Of a DNA stretch of 64,000 nt, positions 26,544-33,657 are shown one piece after another. The position numbers and the translations under genes were made by a program. This DNA is from CAYFYS01 sp965202905 (GTDB lineage Bacteria > Pseudomonadota > Alphaproteobacteria > MPNO01): the NCBI GenBank assembly GCA_965202905.1, contig OZ241868.1, positions 1,178,001 through 1,242,000 of the forward strand, read 5' to 3'. Numbering within the stretch: the stretch's first letter is position 1; every line of letters starts with the position of its first letter. The notes below the pieces were generated by a model. It did no database searches and had not been told where the DNA came from. It saw nothing but the letters and a program-made list of their open reading frames with translations.

Positions 26544-27029
26544 CTAAAGCGGCAGCGCGATCAGGTTGTTGATCATGCCGTGATCGCACACCACCACACG
26601 CTCCCTGAACCGCGCCCGGCCGTCGGCCAGCACGACGACATCACGGTATTCGCCGGTCGAGAAGACCGCCATCGCGCCGTCGCGCATGGTCCGGGTGACC
26701 AAATAATTCGATTGTAGCCGATATTCTCCGTCCGCGAAATCAAGCAGGCGGATGCAGCTCACCATGTGGCGGTAGGTGTGCGGCTCGAAGACATTGGCGT
26801 GGCGCACCGAGACCACCCGGTCGAGCAGCATCGCCCGCGTGTCGCACAGCATGATCGAGGCCGGCAGGCCGCGCTTCTCGTTGTCCCGCGTGGCAATCCG
26901 GTAGAGGCAGGGATCGGTGAACAGCCCGGGCCAGTCCTCCAGCCGGTCGTCGTCGATACAGTGGACGTATTCGGCCATCAGGACAGCGATCGCCGGCGGC
27001 ACATGCGCGGCATCAGCGGCAAGGCTCAT
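26544..27029 (-). CDS. Aromatic-ring-hydroxylating dioxygenase beta-subunit-like (NTF2 fold) protein
   Basis: This 161-residue protein shows the beta-subunit pattern EYVHCIDDDRLEDWPGLFTD, then VFEPHTYRHMVS, YRLQSNYLVTRTMRDG and REKRVVVCD-like FRERVVVCDHGMINNLIALP at the end. Beta subunits give structure to ring-hydroxylating oxygenases. No alpha subunit lies in the window, so this is an orphan or works as a SnoaL-like protein. It heads the minus-strand run that leads to the dehalogenase-like gene. Confidence 0.8.
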   Translation of the reverse strand: MSLAADAAHVPPAIAVLMAEYVHCIDDDRLEDWPGLFTDPCLYRIATRDNEKRGLPASIMLCDTRAMLLDRVVSVRHANVFEPHTYRHMVSCIRLLDFADGEYRLQSNYLVTRTMRDGAMAVFSTGEYRDVVVLADGRARFRERVVVCDHGMINNLIALPL

Positions 27030-27105
27030 CTTGCGCTCCCCGGAATCCGTGGTTTCGTTTCCAGCATCGCGCGTTCAGCGTCCTTGAGCTAGGGTGGCCC
27101 GTCGA

Positions 27106-27500
27106 GAAGGTCGGGGGTCGAGTCCGAACCGGGCCGGGCAGGAAAAGGGGAAGATCAATGGTGCACGACGACTTGGCGGGGACTTGGCGGCTTGCCGGCT
27201 ACACGCTGACCGATGCCGAGGGCAACACGTCCGAGCCCTGGGGCGAAGCCCAGGGCTACATCTTCTATGCGGCCAACGGATACATGTCGTGCTCGGTCGA
27301 GCGCCCCGACGGCAAGGGCGGGCGCGACCACCTGACCTATTGCGGCACGCTGGAGTGCCTGGACGGCAAGAACATCCACCGCATCCATATGAGCAGCGAC
27401 CCCAGGCTGCGCGGCACCGAGCAGCACCGCGCGGTCAGCCTCGACGGCGACCGGATGACCCTGACCGCCGAGCCCTCGATCGCCTACGGCCCCGGCACCA
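27106..27500 (+). repeat. Long direct repeat, left copy (395 bp)
   Basis: This segment matches 31553-31947 at a constant offset of 4447 bases with 8 mismatches that I counted (about 98 percent identity) and no gaps. It covers the ribosome-binding site and the first 114 codons of a lipocalin-like gene. Homology ends abruptly after GGCACCA at 27500. Confidence 0.95.
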
Positions 27501-27643
27501 GGCGAGCGTCCCGAAGGGCTCGCGGCGGAACTCGACCAGATGCTCGGAACGGGCTTCGCGAATCGCGTCCTTCTGCGTTCTATCCGCGCGGCAGTCGCGA
27601 AAAGCGGGTGCTGGACGCCATGCGTCTGGCCATGCCGAGGTAG
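27158..27643 (+). pseudogene. Truncated lipocalin-like gene (left copy) fused to unrelated tail
   Basis: The first 114 codons (MVHDDLAGTWRLAGYTLTDAEG through SIAYGPGT) are the same gene as the intact copy at 31605. After 27500 the frame runs into unrelated sequence, RRASRRARGGTRPDARNG, and stops at 27643. The lost end is the KAEILWQRAK tail. Most of the barrel remains, so a 161-residue protein could still be made, but the C-terminus is foreign. The truncation marks the left junction of the defence-like island. Confidence 0.75.
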
Positions 27644-27645
27644 TT

Positions 27646-29331
27646 GTGATCCGACGCGTCTCGATCAGGAACTTCAAACGCTTTCGCGAGCAGACATTCA
27701 AGCTTGCGGACTCGGTCGTCCTCGCTGGACCAAACAACGCCGGCAAGTCCACGCTGCTCCAGGCCATCGCCACCTGGAAACTCGGCCTCGACCGCTGGGT
27801 TGCCCATCGGGGCGGCGGCAGGGCGCGCGAGCGATCCGGCGTCGCCATCACACGCCGCGACCTTACCACCGTGCCGCTCCGGGAGATGAATCTGCTCTGG
27901 GAAGACCGGAGGGTTACCGGCTCTCAAGGCATGTCCGGAGCGCGGAGGTTGGTCGAAATCGTCGTAGAGGGACAGACAAACGGGGAGTCTTGGACCTGCG
28001 GGATCGAAATCCAATACACCAATTCCGAATTGGCGTATGCGCGGCCTAGGGGCGCGAAGAACCTCGACCGCGAAGCCATCCGGAACTTTCCGCCCGAAGC
28101 AGCGCAAGAGCTCGATATCGTTCACGTTCCCCCGCTTTCGGGAATCGAGCGCGATGAGCCGCGCCGCGACCGGGGGATGCAAGATTTGCTCGTCGGCCAG
28201 GGCCGGCCCGGCGAGATCCTGCGAAATCTTCTGCTCGAGATCGCCGAGAGCGACGATCAGAAAGGCTGGGAAGAACTCGCCGGTCACATGCGAGACCTGT
28301 TCCAGATCAAACTGAACGAACCGTTCTACGCACCCGCCCAACCCTACATCATGTGCGAGTACCGCGAGCAAGGCCGCACCCGGTCGCTCGACCTCTCCAA
28401 TGCCGGCAGCGGGACGCTCCAGGTGCTCCTCCTGCTCGCCTTTCTTTACGCACGGCCGGCCACAGTGGTTTTGCTCGACGAGCCGGACGCACACCAGCAC
28501 ATCATCCTGCAAAGACAAGTGTACGACTTGGTTCGCAAGGTTGCACGCGAGCGCGGAGGGCAGGTGATCGTTGCGACTCATTCCGAGGTCGTCCTCGACG
28601 CGACGGAACCCCATCGAGTGCTCGGATTCTTCAGTGATGCGCCCCGCGCGCTCGCCCATCAGCACGAACGAGACCAGATCCGTGAAGCGCTCAAGCGCGT
28701 CACAACCACCGATCTGCTGCTCGCACGGCAGGTCGGGGGCGTGCTCTACGTCGAGAGCGAAACGGACGAAAAGATCCTGAGCGAGTGGGCGCGCATCCTC
28801 GACCACCCGGCGCGGCAATTCTTCGAGCGACCCTTTGTCCACTGGCTCGGCGGAAGGAGCCTGAACGAAGCGAAATCCCATTTCTTCGCCATGCAAGCAA
28901 TCTGCCCTGGAATGCGCGCCATCTGTCTTCTCGATGGAGACAATCGCGACGAGCCGGACGCGGAGACGACGAAAGCGGGCCTGATCGTCTTGCGCTGGCG
29001 CCGCTACGAGATCGAGAACTACCTCTTGCAGCCGGAGGCCATCAAACGGTTCATGATTCCGCTGCCGCTGATGGCAACGCAGGTTGACGAGGAGTTCTGG
29101 AAGCAGATTCCAAGGGGCACCGATCTCTTCGGGGATCATGTCTCGGTCATGCGCATCAAGGCGAGCGACGAGTTTCTGGTGCCGGTTTTGGGGAAGCTCG
29201 GCCAGAACACGCCTAAGCGGGAGTTGTATCTTCTGGCATCGAAAATGACAGAAGACGAGATCCATCCGGAAGTCCGCGAAAAGCTGGACGGCATCGCGGA
29301 GTCGCTCATTCCGGCGGCGGAGCACGTGTAG
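27646..29331 (+). CDS. OLD-family-like ATPase with TOPRIM nuclease domain
   Basis: The protein has about 561 residues if it begins at the GTG at 27646. SIRNFKRF and Walker A GPNNAGKS (28-35) open an ABC/SMC-type ATPase. Walker B TVVLLDEPDAHQHI and the H-motif VIVATHSEVVLD close it. A TOPRIM-like half follows: GVLYVESETDEKIL supplies the Glu, AICLLDGDNRD supplies Asp-x-Asp, and RRYEIENYLLQPEAI is typical of OLD/GajA-type proteins. Such proteins are DNA nucleases used in phage defence. No UvrD helicase (GajB) follows, so this is not a canonical Gabija pair. It is encoded inside the repeat-bounded island. Confidence 0.85.
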   Translation: MIRRVSIRNFKRFREQTFKLADSVVLAGPNNAGKSTLLQAIATWKLGLDRWVAHRGGGRARERSGVAITRRDLTTVPLREMNLLWEDRRVTGSQGMSGARRLVEIVVEGQTNGESWTCGIEIQYTNSELAYARPRGAKNLDREAIRNFPPEAAQELDIVHVPPLSGIERDEPRRDRGMQDLLVGQGRPGEILRNLLLEIAESDDQKGWEELAGHMRDLFQIKLNEPFYAPAQPYIMCEYREQGRTRSLDLSNAGSGTLQVLLLLAFLYARPATVVLLDEPDAHQHIILQRQVYDLVRKVARERGGQVIVATHSEVVLDATEPHRVLGFFSDAPRALAHQHERDQIREALKRVTTTDLLLARQVGGVLYVESETDEKILSEWARILDHPARQFFERPFVHWLGGRSLNEAKSHFFAMQAICPGMRAICLLDGDNRDEPDAETTKAGLIVLRWRRYEIENYLLQPEAIKRFMIPLPLMATQVDEEFWKQIPRGTDLFGDHVSVMRIKASDEFLVPVLGKLGQNTPKRELYLLASKMTEDEIHPEVREKLDGIAESLIPAAEHV

Positions 29332-29499
29332 AAACGGGGAGCCGTGCGGGACGCCTGATGAGGTTTCGTCTCGACCGGTATGCTGCTTTTTCTATGCGTT
29401 TCCCCGTGCGGAGAAGTGTTTGACTGCCGCCATGCTTTTGGCCAGGAGTGGTGTATAGAGGATGCCAAGGGCTTTCCATCCGAGGGAAGAACGCAGATC

Positions 29500-30624
29500 A
29501 TGCTGAATCTGATCGAATCAGTTCGTATCAAAGGTTTTCGTTCTCTCGTGGATATCGAGATCGAAAACCTGCCGAAAGCGACCGTTCTGATCGGCGCTAA
29601 CGGCTCCGGGAAATCCAACTTCGTCCGCTTCTTCCAGATGATGAGCTGGATGATCGGGGCTGGCCGGCTGGCCGAATTCGTCCAGCGGCAAGGCGGTGCC
29701 GATGACCAACTGTTTGGCGGCAGCAAGGTCAGTCCACAAATGGAAGCAGAAATAGTCATGCGAACCCAAGCGGGACGAAACGACTATCGCTTCGTGCTCG
29801 CTTACGCCCACCCCGACCGTTTCGTTTTTACCGACGAGGCGTTCCGATTCACCCGGGAAGAGTTGGACACGAAGGCGTCCTGGCAGCATCTCGGAAGCGG
29901 CCACTCGGAGGCGAAGATCGTCGAAGCTGGCCAGTCCGACGAATCCACCGAAGTCAATTCTCAGACAGCCCGCGTGCTCGCCAACTTGCTACGACGTTGC
30001 GCCGTGTACCAGTTTCACGACACCTCGGAAGGTTCACACGTCAAGAAAAGATGGGACGCAGAGGACAACAGCTACCTTAGATCGCATGGCGGGAATCTGG
30101 CCGCAATCCTGCTGCGGCTCGAACAGGAAGACCGGTGGCGGTTCGAGTCGATTTGCGACTATATCCGGCTTGCACTGCCGATCTTCGATCGATTCCAGAT
30201 CGAGGAGGACTATGGGAAAGTCCTGCTACGGTGGAAGGCGATGCGGATGGACAAGACCATCAGCGCCCACTTGACCTCCGACGGCTCGCTTCGTCTCTTC
30301 GCGCTGGCGACGTTATTGAACCTCCCACCCGGGATGCTCCCTGACGTTCTATTGCTGGACGAACCGGAGTTGGGACTGCATCCGGCCGCCACGGCCCTGG
30401 TTGGCGACATGATCAAGACGCTCGCGGAGGAGCGGCAGATCATCACAGCAACACAGTCACCCTTGCTCGTCGATGCGTTCGACCTCGATGAGATCCTCGT
30501 TCTGGAGTCCCGGGACGGGCGGACGGAGATTCGCCGATACGACAAAGGAGAGTATCGGGATTGGTTGGAAGATTATACGACCGGAGAGCTCTGGCAGAAG
30601 AACCTGCTCGGGGGACGCCCGTGA
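29500..30624 (+). CDS. AAA-family (AAA_21/RloA-like) ATPase of a two-gene defence-like unit
   Basis: This 374-residue protein starts MLNLIESVRIKGFRSLVDIE, with Walker A GANGSGKS at 32-39 and Walker B DVLLLDEPELGLHPAATALV. The sensor segment IITATQSPLLVDAFDLDEIL and the tail LEDYTTGELWQKNLLGG are typical of AAA_21 proteins paired with DUF4276. The GTG of the next gene overlaps its stop by four bases. ATPase plus TOPRIM-like partners occur in AbiL/RloAB- and PARIS-like systems. The exact system name is inference. An in-frame GTG/ATG upstream (29380) is possible but adds residues unlike the family. Confidence 0.85.
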   Translation: MLNLIESVRIKGFRSLVDIEIENLPKATVLIGANGSGKSNFVRFFQMMSWMIGAGRLAEFVQRQGGADDQLFGGSKVSPQMEAEIVMRTQAGRNDYRFVLAYAHPDRFVFTDEAFRFTREELDTKASWQHLGSGHSEAKIVEAGQSDESTEVNSQTARVLANLLRRCAVYQFHDTSEGSHVKKRWDAEDNSYLRSHGGNLAAILLRLEQEDRWRFESICDYIRLALPIFDRFQIEEDYGKVLLRWKAMRMDKTISAHLTSDGSLRLFALATLLNLPPGMLPDVLLLDEPELGLHPAATALVGDMIKTLAEERQIITATQSPLLVDAFDLDEILVLESRDGRTEIRRYDKGEYRDWLEDYTTGELWQKNLLGGRP

Positions 30625-31286
30625 TCCGTCTCGCCATCTCCGTGGAAGGCCAGACCGAAGAGGCGTTCGTCAAGAACATTATCACCGCCCACCTATTGCC
30701 GATGGAAGTCGCGCCATCCCCGATTCTGCTCGGCCGCGCCCGGACGACCGGTGGCGGCGGCAACGTCAGTATCGGCGGCGGCAACGTCAGTATCGAGCGA
30801 CTCGTATCGGAAATGGTCCGCTTGTGCCAATCTTTCGACGCCGTGACATCGTTAGTCGACTTTTACGGGTTTCGCAACAAAGGAGACCGGACGGTTGAGG
30901 CGCTGGAAAAACACCTGAAGCAGGAGATCGACAAGAAAATCCCCGACGACGCCCGGGTGTTCCCCTATGTCCAGAAGTACGAGTTTGAAGGCTTGCTGTT
31001 TTCCGATGCTGCGGCGTTCGGGGCGATCGGGGCGATCGGTCGCGCGACGGACCAGGACATTGAAAAGTTGGCAGCGGTGCGCCGGCAATTCGTAACCCCC
31101 GAAGACATCAACGACAACCCGGCAAGCGCGCCCAGCAAGCGGATCATGGCCGCAGTATCGGGATACCGGAAGCGCCTTCACGGCCCGCTGGTCGCACGGG
31201 AAACGGGCTTGGAGAAGATCCGCGGCGAATGCCCGAGATTCTGCGCGTGGCTGACACGCTTGGAGGGGTTGGCAATGCCGGCTTGA
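30621..31286 (+). CDS. DUF4276 (TOPRIM-like) partner protein
   Basis: This 221-residue protein begins at a GTG that overlaps the ATPase stop (GTGA). DUF4276 hallmarks are IRLAISVEGQTEEAFVKNI (acidic Glu motif), VTSLVDFYGFRNKGD and YVQKYEFEGLLFSDAAAF. These residues resemble a TOPRIM-type nuclease core. It carries an in-frame 7-residue duplication, GGGNVSI twice, near residues 45-58. It is tightly coupled to the AAA ATPase, so the two probably act as ATPase sensor and nuclease effector. Confidence 0.82.
   Translation: MIRLAISVEGQTEEAFVKNIITAHLLPMEVAPSPILLGRARTTGGGGNVSIGGGNVSIERLVSEMVRLCQSFDAVTSLVDFYGFRNKGDRTVEALEKHLKQEIDKKIPDDARVFPYVQKYEFEGLLFSDAAAFGAIGAIGRATDQDIEKLAAVRRQFVTPEDINDNPASAPSKRIMAAVSGYRKRLHGPLVARETGLEKIRGECPRFCAWLTRLEGLAMPA
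30753..30794. repeat. In-frame 21-bp tandem duplication in the DUF4276 gene
   Basis: Two identical 21-bp units follow each other, each encoding GGGNVSI. Family members normally have one GGNVS-type element before the next helix (ERLVSEM). The frame is kept, so the protein gains seven residues in a glycine-rich loop. Confidence 0.9.
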
Positions 31287-31552
31287 ACCGCTGGATGATC
31301 CGATGTTCGAGGAGAGACCCGCCATGACGCTCGCGCTCTGAAGGACCATGCCGGCATGGTCCTTCGTAGCCTCCGGCCGCAGGCGCGCCACCTGCCAAAG
31401 GGCAAGAAACCGACCGCGCCCGATGATATCGTCCGGATCGAGATCCACCCGTTCCGGATGTCCTGAACAACGCCTTTTCCTCTTTTTTAATTCAGACCGG
31501 TCCGTCGACAAGACCGCCGGGCGCGTTCGGCCGGTTGGTGCTACACTTTCGC
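31287..31552 (+). other. Non-coding tail of the defence-like island
   Basis: No intact gene is visible. A frame without a start reads LKDHAGMVLRSLRPQARH and KPTAPDDIVRIEIHPFRMS before a stop at about 31466. It may be the remnant of another gene, but I cannot name a family. The last bases before 31553 (GGTTGGTGCTACACTTTCGC) look like the native promoter region of the lipocalin-like gene. Confidence 0.4.
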
Positions 31553-31947
31553 GAAGGTCGGGGATCGAGTCCGAACCGGGCCGGGCAGGAAAAGGGGAAG
31601 ATCAATGGTGCGCGACGACTTGGCGGGGACTTGGCGGCTTGCCGGCTACACGCTGACCGATGCCGAGGGCAACACGTCCGAGCCCTGGGGCGAAGCCCAG
31701 GGCTACATCTTCTATGCGGCCGACGGATACATGTCGTGCTCGGTCGAGCGCCCCGACGGCAAGGGCGGGCGCGACCACCTGACCTATTGCGGCGCGCTCG
31801 AATGCCTGGACGGCAAGAACATCCACCACATCCACATGAGCAGCGACCCCAGGCTGCGCGGCACCGAGCAGCACCGCGCGGTCAGCCTCGACGGCGACCG
31901 GATGACCCTGACCGCCGAGCCCTCGATCGCCTACGGCCCCGGCACCA
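31553..31947 (+). repeat. Long direct repeat, right copy (395 bp)
   Basis: This is the partner of 27106-27500. Homology stops at GGCACCA, after which this copy continues with the native end of the lipocalin-like gene. The 4052 bases between the copies hold the OLD-like, AAA and DUF4276 genes. Confidence 0.95.
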
Positions 31948-31979
31948 AGGCGGAAATCCTTTGGCAACGGGCCAAATGA
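31605..31979 (+). CDS. Lipocalin-like domain protein (intact copy)
   Basis: The protein has 124 residues: DDLAGTWRLAGYTLTDAEG at the N-terminus, GYIFYAADGYMSCSVER in the middle and MTLTAEPSIAYGPGTKAEI near the end. This is the compact lipocalin-like/DUF-type beta-barrel of small proteobacterial proteins. A purine-rich GGAAAAGGGGAAG site precedes the ATG. Its stop overlaps the start of the deacetylase gene (ATGA), so it is the first gene of that operon. The ligand is unknown. Confidence 0.8.
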   Translation: MVRDDLAGTWRLAGYTLTDAEGNTSEPWGEAQGYIFYAADGYMSCSVERPDGKGGRDHLTYCGALECLDGKNIHHIHMSSDPRLRGTEQHRAVSLDGDRMTLTAEPSIAYGPGTKAEILWQRAK

Positions 31980-32860
31980 GCAACCCGCGCATCGCCTTCG
32001 AGCTGTTCGACCGGCGGCCGAAACTCGCCCCGCCGGACGGCAAGCCGCTGATCGTCCATTTGGTGGTCAATGTCGAGCACTGGCGGTTCGACCGGCCGAT
32101 GCCGAGGAAAGCGATAACCAGCCCGCACGGGCTGGAGGCCGTGCCGGACGTGCCCAACTTCGCCTGGGCGGAGTACGGTATGCGGGTCGGCATGCCCCGG
32201 CTGCTGCGGCTGTTCGCCGAGCGCGGCCTGCCGGCGAGCTGCAGCTTCAACGCCTCCGTGATCGAGGCCTATCCGGCCTGCGCCGAGGCGATCCGCGAAG
32301 CGGGCTGGGAGTTCATCGGTCACGGCATCGACCAGAAATCGATCCAGGCCGAGGGCGACGAAGGGGCGCTGATCGAGACCGGGCTGAGCATGATCGAAGC
32401 GTTCGCCGGAATGCGCCCGCGCGGCTGGCTGGGCCCGGGCCTGCGCGAGAGCTTCGAGACGCCGGACCTCCTGAAGGCGGCCGGCATCGGGTACGTCTTC
32501 GACTGGCCGCTCGACGATCTGCCGTGCTGGATGTCCACCAAGCACGGGCCGTTGCTGGCCCTGCCCTATACGCTGGAGATTAACGACAGCCCGATCTACG
32601 CCGGCGACAAGCACGCATCGGGCGAGATCCGCCGGCGGCTGGTCGACACCCTGGCCTGCTTCGAGCGCGAGCTCGCCGAACAGCCCAAGGTGCTGACGCT
32701 CGGCCTGCATCCGCACCTGATCGGCGTGCCACACCGTTTCGGATACCTGGTGGAGATGCTCGACATCCTCCAGGGCCGGAACGATACGGTCTTCATGACC
32801 GGCGCCGGGATCGCCGAATGGTTCATCGCCGCCGATGAGGCGGCGCGCAAGGGAGGCTGA
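31976..32860 (+). CDS. Polysaccharide deacetylase family protein (PuuE/allantoinase-like)
   Basis: The product has 294 residues. The NodB-like barrel contains LIVHLVVNVEHWRFDRP, GMPRLLRLFAERGLPASCSFN, AGWEFIGHGIDQKSIQ, MRPRGWLGPG and LTLGLHPHLIGVPHRFGYL. This pattern matches the allantoinase-like (PuuE) branch of carbohydrate esterase 4, which can act on amide substrates rather than sugars. It overlaps the lipocalin-like gene and is followed after 3 bases by an isochorismatase-like gene. The set suggests hydrolysis of a small amide or ureide; this is inference. Confidence 0.85.
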   Translation: MSNPRIAFELFDRRPKLAPPDGKPLIVHLVVNVEHWRFDRPMPRKAITSPHGLEAVPDVPNFAWAEYGMRVGMPRLLRLFAERGLPASCSFNASVIEAYPACAEAIREAGWEFIGHGIDQKSIQAEGDEGALIETGLSMIEAFAGMRPRGWLGPGLRESFETPDLLKAAGIGYVFDWPLDDLPCWMSTKHGPLLALPYTLEINDSPIYAGDKHASGEIRRRLVDTLACFERELAEQPKVLTLGLHPHLIGVPHRFGYLVEMLDILQGRNDTVFMTGAGIAEWFIAADEAARKGG

Positions 32861-32863
32861 GCG

Positions 32864-33529
32864 ATGGAACCGGTCATGCTGGGGAGCCTGGAAGAGCGGA
32901 TCGCGCCCGCGCGCACGGCGCTGGTCATCATCGACATGCAGAAGGACCTGGTGCTCGACGGGTTCCTGTGCGACCTGGCCGGCCGCGATCTGAGCGCAAC
33001 GCGCTCTATCGTCCCCAATCTGGTCCGGCTGCTCGACGGCGCGCGCGCGGCCGGCGTGCTGGTGGTCCATGTCGGCTTCTGGACTCTGCCCGATCACGGC
33101 AGCGACTCCGGACCGTGGCTCGCCCAGAGGCGGCGTTCGACCTATTCCTCGGATGTCCTTTGCATCGCCGGGACCGAGGGCGCGCGGTTCATCGAAGAGC
33201 TGTCCCCGCGGCCGGGCGAAATGTGGATCAAGAAGCACCGCTACAGCGCCTTCAAGGGCACCGACCTCGACATGGTGCTGCGCGCGCACCGCATCGAGAC
33301 CGTGATCGCGACCGGAGTCTCGACCAACGTCTGCGTCGAAAGCACGCTGCGCGACGCCTTCGAGACGGGCTACTATGTCGCCGTCCCGAGCGATGCGACG
33401 GCGAGCTGGGACATGACCCTGCATGAGGCGAGCCTGCGGACCGTCACGCACCGCTTCGGCTTGGTGACGACGACCGAAGACGTGCTAACCTGCTGGCGCG
33501 AGACCGGCGGCGCAGCGCGTGTGGCCTGA
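32864..33529 (+). CDS. Isochorismatase-family cysteine hydrolase
   Basis: The product has 221 residues. The triad is visible: Asp24 in LVIIDMQKD, a Lys in WIKKHRYSAF, and Cys157 in GVSTNVCVESTLRDA, with the family's cis-peptide region before the Cys. Such enzymes cleave N-carbamoyl or amide bonds (ureidoacrylate, N-carbamoylsarcosine, biuret). It follows the deacetylase by 3 bases and precedes an amide/amino-acid ABC transporter, so uptake and hydrolysis of one nitrogen compound is plausible. Confidence 0.88.
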   Translation: MEPVMLGSLEERIAPARTALVIIDMQKDLVLDGFLCDLAGRDLSATRSIVPNLVRLLDGARAAGVLVVHVGFWTLPDHGSDSGPWLAQRRRSTYSSDVLCIAGTEGARFIEELSPRPGEMWIKKHRYSAFKGTDLDMVLRAHRIETVIATGVSTNVCVESTLRDAFETGYYVAVPSDATASWDMTLHEASLRTVTHRFGLVTTTEDVLTCWRETGGAARVA

Positions 33530-33612
33530 AAGGACCGGAGTTCGGGCTCGACGGGGCCGAGATTAAATTCCTGGTGCCAAGTCCCTGTTAATCGCTTACG
33601 ATCCGCTTTATC

Positions 33613-33633
33613 GCACGGCCCGACGGGCCGTGC
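33613..33633. promoter_or_regulatory. Hairpin in the leader of the ABC transporter operon
   Basis: GCACGGCCC-GAC-GGGCCGTGC is a perfect 9-bp stem with a 3-base loop, 84 bases after the isochorismatase stop and 25 before the binding-protein ATG. It may end the upstream transcript or act as an mRNA element in the leader. A U-tract is lacking. Confidence 0.5.
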
Positions 33634-33657
33634 CAACGAACGAGTTGGGAGACTCTG

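Noticed and set aside
27646..29331. Canonical Gabija system
   Set aside because: GajA-like features are present, but no UvrD-type GajB helicase follows; the next genes are AAA and DUF4276.
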